Below, piece after piece: positions 44,764-55,000 of a stretch of DNA of 64,000 nucleotides. A model generated the notes under the pieces. The model worked only from the letters and a program-made list of their open reading frames with translations, was not told the DNA's origin and did not search any database. The DNA lies in assembly GCA_002633025.1 (NCBI GenBank), contig NMRB01000042.1, positions 817,381-881,380 of the forward strand, written 5' to 3'. The number at the start of each line of letters is the position of its first letter. The stretch's first letter is position 1. Both the position numbers and the translations under genes were made by a program. The stretch comes from Notospermus geniculatus. Its lineage: Eukaryota; Nemertea; Pilidiophora; Heteronemertea; Lineidae.

Positions 44764-46500
44764 TCGCTGAGAGGATTGACCATAAACGACGCCAAGTTGG
44801 ACGAATGTAACTTTCTACCCATCTCGATTTACAACGAAATCATACCCCTAATGATTACGGATCAAGGTCACATCTGTCTTACTAGTTCCCAAAAATCAGG
44901 TCAGGATAAGAGACGTTTCGTGGACTTGGACAGTCTCAGATCTAACTTCATTCTATTCAACCGACTGACATACGTGTGTGAGAATCACATCATGGCCTTC
45001 CTCAGTGACGACAACAAAAACATTTCTTTCAACCGGTGCTGGTGTTGTTTCATGTCGTCACCGGCTCACATCAACATAAACCAGTCTTACAAACAGATTT
45101 CAACACTGTTTACCCGCGTCACCGACTCAACCGGCGATAACAATCAAGACGAACGGAGCAGGGCCGCCATGTTGGCCGAGACGGGCGTGGTGACCACTAA
45201 CGTGCTGATCAACTCCAGTTCGGATGGACTCGGTGCTCATCAGATTGGCAAATTGCTCAAACCTGGTGACTCGACGCGGTTGGCAAACGAAGATGGGAAG
45301 AGGCATCTGGTTACACGTTTGTTTCCTGTCGTAGACTACGTGGAAGGACGGCGAACCGACTATCTGATCGGAACACAAATAGTCGTCTATCTGGATCCGG
45401 CTCCTTTCGATACGGATCTGTCGTACAACGCCATGGCCTTCGTTGTCACGGCCACATCGGCGTCTTCGTCGGCAAATGACGTGGACTACGTCCTGTTGGC
45501 AGTCGAACACTTCAAGAGCACTTTCGTCGACGAGATGCGTAAAGATAGCGCACGAGCTATGAGTGAAGTGTTGATCAATATTGTCGATGCAATCACCGTC
45601 CTCTACAATGGGTATTTTCGGACCGTCGTGTTGGCACCGGAAGCGAACAGTTTTTGTTTAGACGCTTTCCGGTACTTTGTCTCGCAGCGTTATTACAAGG
45701 GAAGCATAGCCAAAGAACACGGGGTGCGAGTCTTGTTCACAACGGTCAAATGTACGACGCGGCGTCTGGAAGATGAAGACGATCTGCTACGCGAGCATCG
45801 CTACAAGATGGCCAAGAATAGAAAGCGGAAACTGGAACATCTGCAACGAAAACGCCGAATAGAGTGTCGACATCGAAACAAGCGGAGGTTGACGTGTACG
45901 TCATCGTCAGAAGATGATGAAACAGACCAAGAAGATTACGAAGCCGACGACTACGACGATGGAACTGAATATCACGATGAGGACAATGTGGTGATGGCAA
46001 GCAGGATGGCGCTGAAAGAACGTTGCGTCAAGATCGGTTTTCGCGTGACCGGACGAAAACTAATCGATGTGTACACGTTTTACTCGACCGTGCTTAACAG
46101 GTGCCGATTGCACTGTGCCACCACTATTATCAGCAAGTCACTGAACGTGCCCGGCCTGTCCGTGTGTCAATGCATCAAGATCCAGTTGGACAACATCGAG
46201 ATAAAGAAGAAACTGAATGGTTCTGGGTGCTTCATAACTGGCAAGAATTCTAGGGGGAAACAGATAAACGTCTCTCACGGAGCAGATCCATTGAGTGAAT
46301 ACAGACAAGCTTTGTACAAAACAGACGACATGGCGACCGCCATCATTTATGCAGTAGTTGTGAGCAAGGACATTGAAATGAGACCCGACCAAATGTTTGT
46401 CGAACTAGACGAGATTGGCAAGGGACCAAATCACGTCAAGGGAAGGGGAGGCATGCCGGAAAGTTACACGTATTTGGTGGGGTTGAACAGAATCATGTAA
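44764..46500 (+). CDS. Terminase large subunit, exon 2 (Walker B and nuclease)
   Basis: 579 codons including stop, beginning right after the acceptor. The junction gives SLRG, and a few residues later LDECNF, the Walker B Asp-Glu (about residues 345-346 of the joined protein). FNRCWCCFMSSPAH follows at the coupling-motif position. The RNase H-like nuclease shows YLDPAPFD (Asp about 543), VVLAPEANS (Glu about 625) and KTDDMATAII near the C-terminus, as in UL15-type terminases. An acidic/basic low-complexity insertion (about 45,830-45,980) is not usual for the family. Total product is about 910 residues. It converges on the gene ending at 46520. Confidence 0.92.
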   Translation, partial: SLRGLTINDAKLDECNFLPISIYNEIIPLMITDQGHICLTSSQKSGQDKRRFVDLDSLRSNFILFNRLTYVCENHIMAFLSDDNKNISFNRCWCCFMSSPAHININQSYKQISTLFTRVTDSTGDNNQDERSRAAMLAETGVVTTNVLINSSSDGLGAHQIGKLLKPGDSTRLANEDGKRHLVTRLFPVVDYVEGRRTDYLIGTQIVVYLDPAPFDTDLSYNAMAFVVTATSASSSANDVDYVLLAVEHFKSTFVDEMRKDSARAMSEVLINIVDAITVLYNGYFRTVVLAPEANSFCLDAFRYFVSQRYYKGSIAKEHGVRVLFTTVKCTTRRLEDEDDLLREHRYKMAKNRKRKLEHLQRKRRIECRHRNKRRLTCTSSSEDDETDQEDYEADDYDDGTEYHDEDNVVMASRMALKERCVKIGFRVTGRKLIDVYTFYSTVLNRCRLHCATTIISKSLNVPGLSVCQCIKIQLDNIEIKKKLNGSGCFITGKNSRGKQINVSHGADPLSEYRQALYKTDDMATAIIYAVVVSKDIEMRPDQMFVELDEIGKGPNHVKGRGGMPESYTYLVGLNRIM

Positions 46501-46519
46501 CTGTATTCAGTATGTTCGT

Positions 46520-48388
46520 TCACGACAATCTGACCATGTTGCCTCTTGTGTGCTTGTCAAACAGCGCATCAAATGTAAAAGTAGTGTTGCCGTCTACCCG
46601 GACAGTTTCGACAGTTTCTCGACGCCTTTTCTTGCGCATCCTAACAGAGTCTATTCGCTTTCCGTACAGCAAGATGTACAGGCCGTGAGCATTGCCCAGC
46701 TTGGTCAGTTTGTCAATCTGAGCCTTCGTCATCAATTTTTTCCTATCGGTATTGGATGTCGCATGTTTGATCAACAGATTGGCTGTGTGTAATGCGTAGG
46801 GTAACATGCATCGGCCTGTTCGTTTTTGGTCCGAGTTTACAACAACCTTGCGTGCGTTACTCTTACAGTACACGTGGTTTGACGGAGTCAGGTGTTGCCA
46901 CAGCGTGTCGAAAATGTTCGACTTTTGAACGTGTTCCTCACCGTACACGACAGTCAACACTCTGTGCAGAAACGGGTACTTTTCGTCATACCATTCTCCA
47001 AATGCCATGTCCAATGCCTGATAGCTTAGCGAACTCTTGCATAGATCGAACGTAGGCACGGCATCGTGTCCTTCTGTCTGTTCACCAACGCCCAAGTACG
47101 CATTTTCGTTGGTGCCAATGCCACACAGTCTCATCTTGTACTTGGCCATCACCACCAAGTCGTTTATGACGCAAGCCATTGGCGGAAAAACACACAGAAC
47201 ACACCACATGCACTCGCCAAAAGATTGATTAATAATGTGAACGTAATTACGTCCTTTGGGTGTCATATCTTTTGAAACGTTGTATATTTTAAGTAATTCC
47301 GTTACGTGGCGAATAAAGTCGTTCAGTCTAGCTCCTCGCTTGTTGAGAATGGTCGTATGTCGCTTCGTCACTGAATCCGTGATCACGGACGACGTCGCCA
47401 CTACATTATTCGCGATGGTTGGCGACGTCGTGAATAAATCCTCGTATCCGTCGTTGTCACTTTCGCTGTCGTCCGTCTCTTGTCGTCCGTGTACAGTGAC
47501 CAGTTCGTTAGTAGAAGACGACACCGACTTGTTAACCTCCTCGTGATGGACGTGTCGGTGTCGCTTTGGCGGACGTAACGGCGATGAGTAAAAGAGACCC
47601 GGTTGACACTTTGCGTAGGACGTGCCTCCGCCGTAAAACTGCACTGGTGTTACGTTTTCCACGTTGTGATTTATCCACGTAGAATCTATGCAAAACCGAG
47701 CGTCTTTGAAGGTGTGTGTGTCTATTGCGGTGCCCATGTCACCGTTATCGGAGTTGACACAAAATTCGCCCTTACATCCCTTCTTGGCATCATCTATAAA
47801 CTGAGCACAGAATTGCTTAAGAGTTTCCAAATCGTCGTCCTCGTCGTCGTCATCGTCGTCCTCATCGCCGTCCTCCTCCTCGTCGACGGCTCTGTCGTCC
47901 CTTTTCTCATGAGCCTCTTCTTCCTCTCGACAGTAGTGTTCAATCACCGATGCAGGCGCAAGTATGGCTTTCCTGAACAACATTCCTATGGATCCTTTGT
48001 AATTCACATCGTTGATGCAGCACCCGACCACACAATGAAATAATATTGAGATGGGATCAATGTCAAATACGTCACTAGACACTTCGTCGGCGTGCCCGTT
48101 CCCAGTGGAAAAGACGTGGTTGATGTAACACAGTGTCATCAAGACGCTGGTCATCGTATCCGGCAGACGCCTGGCGAACGCGTTGATCTCTTTCACCCGC
48201 GCTATTATCGTGCCGTTGGTGACGCACGCTCGGCGGTCAATGTCCCTCACAAAACTACAAAATTTGCACTCGTTTACCACCGCGTCGACGTCAAGCATTT
48301 TCCGTCTGCCCCATTCTCGTACGTAATCGCGACTAATTGTCAGAAAGGCGGGAAAACCGTACTTGTCCCAGTCTGCTTCGTCCATCAT
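46520..48388 (-). CDS. Unknown 622-residue protein with Cys pairs
   Basis: ATG at 48388. Cys pairs ECKFCSF near residue 40 and ECMWCVLCVF near residue 390 suggest metal binding or disulfides. A strongly acidic run (EEEDGDEDDDDDDEDDD) lies around residues 170-187, and a Ser/Asp-rich linker around 300. The C-terminus is basic (RMRKKRRRE). Herpesvirus packaging proteins of the UL32 type also carry spaced Cys pairs, but the match is only general. It converges with terminase exon 2, leaving 19 bases between. Confidence 0.7.
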   Translation of the reverse strand: MMDEADWDKYGFPAFLTISRDYVREWGRRKMLDVDAVVNECKFCSFVRDIDRRACVTNGTIIARVKEINAFARRLPDTMTSVLMTLCYINHVFSTGNGHADEVSSDVFDIDPISILFHCVVGCCINDVNYKGSIGMLFRKAILAPASVIEHYCREEEEAHEKRDDRAVDEEEDGDEDDDDDDEDDDLETLKQFCAQFIDDAKKGCKGEFCVNSDNGDMGTAIDTHTFKDARFCIDSTWINHNVENVTPVQFYGGGTSYAKCQPGLFYSSPLRPPKRHRHVHHEEVNKSVSSSTNELVTVHGRQETDDSESDNDGYEDLFTTSPTIANNVVATSSVITDSVTKRHTTILNKRGARLNDFIRHVTELLKIYNVSKDMTPKGRNYVHIINQSFGECMWCVLCVFPPMACVINDLVVMAKYKMRLCGIGTNENAYLGVGEQTEGHDAVPTFDLCKSSLSYQALDMAFGEWYDEKYPFLHRVLTVVYGEEHVQKSNIFDTLWQHLTPSNHVYCKSNARKVVVNSDQKRTGRCMLPYALHTANLLIKHATSNTDRKKLMTKAQIDKLTKLGNAHGLYILLYGKRIDSVRMRKKRRRETVETVRVDGNTTFTFDALFDKHTRGNMVRLS

Positions 48389-48452
48389 CGTGCACGGCTT
48401 GATTCTCCGACTATGATTAGTTCAGTATTTATGGAGTAGATTTTTGGTAAAA

Positions 48453-49049
48453 ATGTTAGTGGTCAAAAGTACTAGTCCGAACATGGAGGATTTCAACACT
48501 TACTCGCTTACAAACTTGCTCGAAGAGCATCGCACGCCGACAATTCCTCACGACGTCCAGCCAGACACTTGGGCAACACCAACACTTCCAGAGTATTTTA
48601 CGATTGAACATCAGGACCAAACTGTAACTACAAAACGACCACGTTCCACGATAGATGACACCGCATCCGTAACAACTCAACCAAGTTCAGCGACGGAAAC
48701 CACGCTCGCTACTCCAAGACCACCACGTTCAGAGATGGACAACACGGCCGCTAGTGTTCCACTGGATACAAAACGATACACACACTTCGTCCACTACGTC
48801 AAAGATAAGGCCACTACCAACGCCGCCGCGAGTGCAAACGAGGCCTCCAATTGCAATTGCACCAATTGCAAACTGATCGATGACAGAACGTCTGTGAATA
48901 AGGACGAGAGGAGGCTGACAAAGGCAGTTACGAATGTGCTTGTGGATATGCTGACGACTGTAGACTCCAATATGAAAGCTGTGATACAAAACAAGCCCGA
49001 GTATCGTCACTTGTACAACAAATTAAATGGACGTCGTGTCGATAAGTGA
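48453..49049 (+). CDS. Small unknown protein with CNCTNC motif
   Basis: 198 residues from ATG 48453; ATG 48483 (MEDFNTY) is an alternative. The first 130 residues are Thr/Pro-rich with a duplicated block (TKRPRSTIDDTASV, then TPRPPRSEMDNTAASV). A short Cys motif NCNCTNCKL lies near residue 135, and a helical C-terminus follows. No family is recognised. Confidence 0.55.
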   Translation: MLVVKSTSPNMEDFNTYSLTNLLEEHRTPTIPHDVQPDTWATPTLPEYFTIEHQDQTVTTKRPRSTIDDTASVTTQPSSATETTLATPRPPRSEMDNTAASVPLDTKRYTHFVHYVKDKATTNAAASANEASNCNCTNCKLIDDRTSVNKDERRLTKAVTNVLVDMLTTVDSNMKAVIQNKPEYRHLYNKLNGRRVDK

Positions 49050-49302
49050 TAGCCTGACTCACTTGTGCAACTGAGACATGGAGAATGCGATTTGTATACA
49101 AATTCTCGACCAATCAAAATGTAGTATTTACCCTCACGTATCATAATCGTATATATTAGATTACACACATCCTGGAATGGTAGTTGAGCTTGAGATTCGT
49201 GTTGGTACTGATAAAGCATAAGAAGTCAGACCAAGACCAACATTGTCACTCTGCGGTGTTTTGTCACATCTTCAACAGACTTCAGTCAATTTTCCAACAA
49301 GC

Positions 49303-49950
49303 ATGTCAACGTCCGACAAAACGCACTCGAAGGCGATTTTTAATGGTGGAACAACGCAGACATCGGACCAGAACGTACAAGTTCCTCATGATGATTGTGT
49401 AGACGAACACTGCGATGAAACTCGAGATATGACCCAAGTCGCGGACGACGGATTACCCGACGATATCGTTCATATTGCTAAGGCGTTAGCGAAGGACGTT
49501 GTCAGTGGGGATTACCAATTGGATACTAAATATGCCAAAACCATGCGACGAATGGTTGCCGAGTTTCTTGAACGATTTGAATTGCTGTTTGGTAATATGG
49601 TGAATAAATTACAGATTACCGAGGCGACTACTGAACTCACATTTAAAAGCGTTTTTGATGAAATGTTCCTCGACGAACAGGTGAACTGGGGACGAGTTGT
49701 TGGCGTGTACACATTCGGAACGAAACTGAGGGAGCATTGTGCAAGCATTGGAATGAATCCAGAAGCCGTGGATAAATTTGTTGGCGAATACGTCGTTGAC
49801 GGGCTGGGATATTGGATACATGAAAACGGAGGTTGGGATGCATTTTGTGAATATTTTTGCGATGAAGAGACTCTGGCGAGTAAAATGTGGCGAGGCGTAT
49901 GCACCATGTGTGGTGTTCTGACTCTTACACCATGCAATCCTCAAGAGTGA
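49303..49950 (+). CDS. Viral Bcl-2 homologue (second copy)
   Basis: 215 residues from ATG 49303. BH1-like QVNWGRVVGVYTFG lies at about 125-138 and BH2-like WIHENGGWDAF at about 171-181, closer to the cellular consensus than the copy at 5171. YAKTMRRMVAEF at about 75-86 lies where BH3 or the preceding helix would be. The C-terminal helix (WRGVCTMCGVLTLTPC) is mildly hydrophobic, a weak anchor candidate. Expected to block mitochondrial apoptosis by binding BH3 proteins or Bax/Bak. A damaged duplicate of its BH1-BH2 region follows. Confidence 0.9.
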   Translation: MSTSDKTHSKAIFNGGTTQTSDQNVQVPHDDCVDEHCDETRDMTQVADDGLPDDIVHIAKALAKDVVSGDYQLDTKYAKTMRRMVAEFLERFELLFGNMVNKLQITEATTELTFKSVFDEMFLDEQVNWGRVVGVYTFGTKLREHCASIGMNPEAVDKFVGEYVVDGLGYWIHENGGWDAFCEYFCDEETLASKMWRGVCTMCGVLTLTPCNPQE

Positions 49951-50140
49951 TTGAGGACGAGTTGTTGGCATGTAAATACGTAGTGTGCAGACTGGGACAT
50001 TGAATATTACTGAAACAGGAGGTTGAGATGCATTTTGTGACGTTTTTCGTGATGAAACGACAGGTAAACTGTGGCGATGCACGCATCGCGTGTGGACTTG
50101 GTACTGTCACTCTTGCAATATACAGTCATCAATATTGATT
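49951..50140 (+). pseudogene. Decayed third Bcl-2 copy (BH1-BH2 remnant)
   Basis: Nucleotides after the Bcl-2 stop repeat its own 3' part. GACGAGTTGTTGGCATGTA matches the BH1 region, and AGGTTGAGATGCATTTTGTGA matches the BH2 region, with the segment between them deleted. It has an in-frame stop (TGA in place of the BH2 Trp codon) and many substitutions. The tail again resembles the gene's last 60 bases. It is non-coding now. Confidence 0.6.
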
Positions 50141-50746
50141 TAGGTAGAACATTACAAATGCCGTCGTTGACGAAAGGATCTTCTATATTGTATATGTTAT
50201 TGTCACTCTTGTAAATAATGTCCATTGACTGAAAGGCACCTTTCTACATATATTCTTACAAGCTTCAGAGATTGATTGAGGACTATATTCTTACGAGCTT
50301 CTGGCTTCCATTACCTAAAATACAAACGAGACGCACGGACCGCTCACCTGATCGTGTCGGGAAAGGATCACCAACGCAAGGTGCGTGCCTTACTCAACTT
50401 TTCCCTGCTGTTGAGCATGCGAGTCGAAATCACAAAACATCAGACGTTATCACGTGAAGAGAGACGTGAGAACATATTCGAGATTTGGTTCGAGATTTGG
50501 TTAGCAAACAACTCTTTTATTATTCAAATGTCAAAGTTAATTGACCGAAAGGCATGTTTCGACTTTTTATTTGTGTGATATATAAAACACATCTGGTCTA
50601 AAATATCTCTGTTTTTTTCTTTCACTCTCGTGGTCCGTCCATCGCACAATCTCCGGACGGTCACTCGGGCGTTGGTGCACTTGCAGAAAGTCCATAGCGC
50701 CTTCGCCTTCTCCCGTCACTCGGGCGTTGGTGCACTTGTAGTAAAT
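50141..50746. other. Promoter-containing gap before DNA polymerase
   Basis: No gene is supported. TATAAAA at 50581 is the likely polymerase promoter. A direct repeat GTCACTCGGGCGTTGGTGCA lies at about 50659 and 50714. A short duplicated GACTATATTCTTAC(A/G)AGCTTC lies near 50250-50300. Confidence 0.5.
50581..50587 (+). promoter_or_regulatory. TATA box of the DNA polymerase gene
   Basis: TATAAAA lies 166 bases before ATG 50747. Confidence 0.45.
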
Positions 50747-52063
50747 ATGGCAGACGCAACCATCTTTGAATACAGGAACGTTTATGAGCCCGAGGCGTAC
50801 GGGGATTTATACAACACCACTCTTCGAATTAACACGTCGTTGTTGGAACGATGTATGAACGAAGATCAACACATCAAACTAGGCATAGAAGGAATTGAGG
50901 ATCGATGCAATTACTTTCCTGTACCCATGGTGTTTAAATGTCGCAACGTCACGACACTACGTGATGGCGATAAAGAAGTTTACATCAACTGTTACGGATC
51001 TCGAAAGACGGTGTGCGTTCGTTTCAAGGACGACGACATGGCCAGCCGATTTACTAGTTGCGAAGCCATGGCCCACCTGATTAACGTGGTGCGTCGTCAA
51101 GGACGCGTCAACGTAGTTGACGGTAAAGTTGTGTACAAGACACCTTTTGTGTCTGCCTGTTGTGGTCGAGCATTCTTTGTCAAGTTTTACCTTGCCGACT
51201 CGTCGCAATTGTACAAGTTCCGACAGGTATTGTGCAACTGCGAGACCTTGGTCAATTTGTTCGTTCCCGAACTATGGGATGTGGGCAAGTCGCCGCATGG
51301 CAAATTTCTTAACAGTCGTCGGGCGCCCTGTATGGGACGGATGAAACTGACCAATCTCGACGACTGTTTCAGGAAAGTAAGCGATGCGTACGTTGAGTAT
51401 AACGTACATTATAAAGACGTCAAATTCGATTGCGTCGACACGGTACGAGTGGAGCGGGTTGTCAGTAAAGAAATGCATAAAGATCTGATTCGTCGTGTGT
51501 TTACCGTAACTAAGAAGTACGTAGAGTACGTGGGCGATAGGTTGGGTCATGTGATAGGTAGAATGATTATGACCAACACTGGGCGAAATGGAAAGACAAT
51601 GATGAACCAACCTTTTGAATACGATGAAGACATGGAGGCCGCTGTTGACTGGCGACGGACCGAATTGAAACGACGTTACTACGAACCGATGTTTCACGGC
51701 TTGTTACAAGCGGACTCGATCACATTTTCCGATCTAATCAACAGAGCTCTGTCAATGCACAACGAAAAGGCGTCGGACGGACCACGCTTGGTGTTCGATC
51801 CGGAGGTTGATGATCGTGCCATCAGATACGTGTTGTGCAAAATGGCCAGCGATGTGAAGGACAGCGTCAAGTTATTTTGGCATGACGTCGTCGTCGGGCA
51901 CATGTCAATGGATAGAGCGATCAAGGAGGCATACGATATCAGTGACCAATTGGTGTGGGCCGCAGTCGATATAGAGACCGACTTTCAAATATCACGAGAG
52001 AAAGACGGAGACGATCACAAGCGTTGCAGTGGTGATATTCACCCACGTGAAGGATGGCAGTAA
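50747..52063 (+). CDS. DNA polymerase family B, N-terminal part up to frame break
   Basis: ATG 50747 (MADATIFEYRN) is the first in frame. 438 codons include the N-terminal domain and exonuclease motif I (AAVDIETD at 51962-51985), then the frame stops at 52061-52063. The following polymerase sequence continues in the +1 frame, which is open from 51975. The two frames overlap for about 85 bases, and the switch must lie there, probably near 52005-52015, because family-B residues after motif I appear in the second frame. No classical slippery site is seen; a one-base insertion, real or an assembly error, is the simplest cause. Confidence 0.9.
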   Translation: MADATIFEYRNVYEPEAYGDLYNTTLRINTSLLERCMNEDQHIKLGIEGIEDRCNYFPVPMVFKCRNVTTLRDGDKEVYINCYGSRKTVCVRFKDDDMASRFTSCEAMAHLINVVRRQGRVNVVDGKVVYKTPFVSACCGRAFFVKFYLADSSQLYKFRQVLCNCETLVNLFVPELWDVGKSPHGKFLNSRRAPCMGRMKLTNLDDCFRKVSDAYVEYNVHYKDVKFDCVDTVRVERVVSKEMHKDLIRRVFTVTKKYVEYVGDRLGHVIGRMIMTNTGRNGKTMMNQPFEYDEDMEAAVDWRRTELKRRYYEPMFHGLLQADSITFSDLINRALSMHNEKASDGPRLVFDPEVDDRAIRYVLCKMASDVKDSVKLFWHDVVVGHMSMDRAIKEAYDISDQLVWAAVDIETDFQISREKDGDDHKRCSGDIHPREGWQ

Positions 52064-55000
52064 CGGCAAATACGTGGTGCGTAAGAGCAAGGTGTGCATG
52101 AGAATTGCAGAAGCCCGCGACGACAACACCAAACGTCGTCAACTGTTCGAGATGAGCAAGGCAAAGATAATCAGCATGTGTAATGATGGTATTTCGTCTG
52201 CCTGTGACTTCATATCGAGTAACATCGACTTGTCGCAGATGACCGAATTTTTCGAACTGGGTTTCTATGAGACCGAGTTGACCATGTTGGAGGCGTTCAG
52301 ATCGTACTGTAAGAGTAACGGCGTGGACGTGATCACCGGATTCAATATAAACAAATTCGATGTACCGTTCATGGCAGACAGATACAACATAGTCAGCGAA
52401 AACAAACGTTACAGGGGAGTTACGAAGGACACGCCGTTCAACAGCTTCGATTTTTCGTTTGGCACGCGGCCGGACAAGATATCGCTGTCTTTTATGGGCA
52501 CTTCAAAAAAGACGACGTCAGCGCATCAACCACAACAGAAAAAGAGAGGACCACCTGATGATAAAGGCGGATGTTCTACACGACGACGACGGGTCGACAT
52601 TGCCGATTTTTTCACCGAGGCTGCTGCAACGAGTACCACACCAATATACTACGTAGACGACAAATTAGTAGAACACGACGGGTTTGGCTTGGAGGAAAAC
52701 GAGCACAACCATCAAAGCGAATGGTTGGATGATGGACAAGATGATGTGTCGGACCCACCGGACGTGTCTCTGTTCGATCGTACCTTTAATCCACTGTCCG
52801 TCTACAAGAAAATTACCGGACTAAAGTCCAAAACCACTTCCTTGGTCGACGTCATGCACTACGTTGGCGATCCCAATAGAGGCTGTAAATTGGAAACGGC
52901 GTGTAAACAAAAACTGAATGTGGAAAAAATCGACTTCCCCTATAACCAACTGAAAGAGACCTGGACCAACGGAGACACAGAAGCTCTGGAACGCATGGTC
53001 GCGTACAACTTGCGAGATTCACTGCTTGTCACGTTACTCGTACTGTTGGAAAATATCAACTCCTTCACTCAATCCAAATCACTTGAGTCGGGATTGACCA
53101 GTCGCGAATTGTTTCAAAGGTCGACGCAAATGATCGTGGAATCACTGTATCTCAAGTACTGTCAGGGACGCGGCATGGTCATGTGCGACACTGCGGCAAC
53201 TCGCGAAGAGGCGTACAGGAAGAAAATAGATGAGGGCACGATGGATCCTATAGACTGTTTCCATCTCATCAAACCGTTGGCGGGCAGGACCGTCGAGAAC
53301 GCTGGTTGGTTCAAGAACGTTTTGGTGACGTACGATTTCAACAGTCAATACCCAATGATAATGGAGGCTAACAATCTGTGTCCCACAACGTTACTCGAAG
53401 AAGACTTCGTGAAGAACCATCACATGGTGGAAGGCGAAGACTATTTCTGCATCGACCTGCAGAACGTGGACGAACAGACAAAGCGACGCGTGAAGAAGCG
53501 AGTGTGTTTCTGCACTGAAAAGTTTCACAAGGGCGTGTCTGGTACCATTGAAATGGAACTGACGGTCACACGAACGTCCATACGGGCGGAAATGAACGAG
53601 CCGACACTAGACAAGGCTAAAAAAGTGCAACTCGACGGTCAGCAACGATCAGTCAAACTTTTATCAAATGGTGTATATGGTTTTCTCTCACGCAATAAGC
53701 GTTATGCCCTCGTCGGTTCTGCCATAACCGCTTGCGCACGTCGCGACATCGAGGCCGTGGCCAAAACGTTACATGACCGTACCGGAAAGACGGTCATCAC
53801 GGGTGACACTGACAGCGTCTTCGTCGCCCTGTTGGATGAAAACGAATGCAAGGATCTGTCTACGATGTGCATCTCGCTTGGGTTGACCCCTGGCACACCT
53901 GTGCCCGATATCTACGAACATATGTTCAAGATCGCTGACAACCTGGCCGAAATATGCAATGACGGTTCATTGTACAAGAAACCGACCAAATTGGCTGTGG
54001 AGAAGATCATGGAAGGATTTCTGTTGCTTCGCAAGAAAAACTACTACGGCAAGAAGATCGAGCGGATAGGCAAAAAGCGATACGTGGTGAGCACGCAGAA
54101 GACGGGTGTGTCGGGTAAAAAGGCTGACGCGACGCCGATAAAATCCAGTTCGCAAGAAGTGATGTTCAAACTCCTGTGTCAAAACGACATGGTAGGATTT
54201 GTACAGTTCATAGATGACATGCACACGCTGTTGTCCCACGAGACCAGAATAGATGAGATACTGTACGCTCAAGAGATGCGTCTGTACGAAAACCGTGACC
54301 GTCGCGGCATGGACGAGTTCATGGCCAGAAAGGAGGAAATGCGCAAGGCACTTAAGGGTGGCACGCTTCCGTTACAGAAAATCACCAGCTACGAGAAAGT
54401 AGGCGACATGATGGAGTGCAAGACGCCGACCGCAAAAAAAGCTGCACTGTTGTGCTTTCAAGACGGAATGCCCTTGGGCCACGCACCCGGTTTTATAGGT
54501 ATGGTGAGGAGCAGCAAGGTGCAGTTCTATTGCTTTGCCAAGAACCTACTCGACTTGCTCTTGCATGACGATGAGATTGCCAAAACACAACAGCGGCACA
54601 TCAAGGGGGAGAATAGTCACGCCGTGGATGCCAAGCGACTAGACATCACGTCCATGCCCATCAAATGGGTCACAGATGTTCGCAAACGGCACAAATTCAC
54701 AGACGACGAGGTCAAGGCGATGACGGCGGTCCGTCGGAAGATGATGGAACGGGAGGGACTGATTGAAAAAGAAAGACATAATAATTTCGATCTCAATTGT
54801 CTGTTGTTACCCGACGATCAACTGTTTGTCAATAAAAAAAGAGTCGAAGACACAGTGCATCATCTTCTGTTCTTTACCGACAACAGTAGCACAACACTTG
54901 CCGACCAGTTCCCCAGCATGAACATGTTCGATGTCGAGTACACCAAACACAAGTTGTTGGTTGATTTCACCAGAAGACATGACAACACGTACGTTCCCAA

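Noticed and set aside
47603-48043. Plus-strand ORF of 146 residues with hydrophobic Val/Leu run
   Set aside because: It is the complement of the acidic Asp/Glu run of the 622-residue gene.
49512-50110. Minus-strand ORFs across the Bcl-2 gene and its decayed copy
   Set aside because: They mirror each other because of the duplication and carry no domain.
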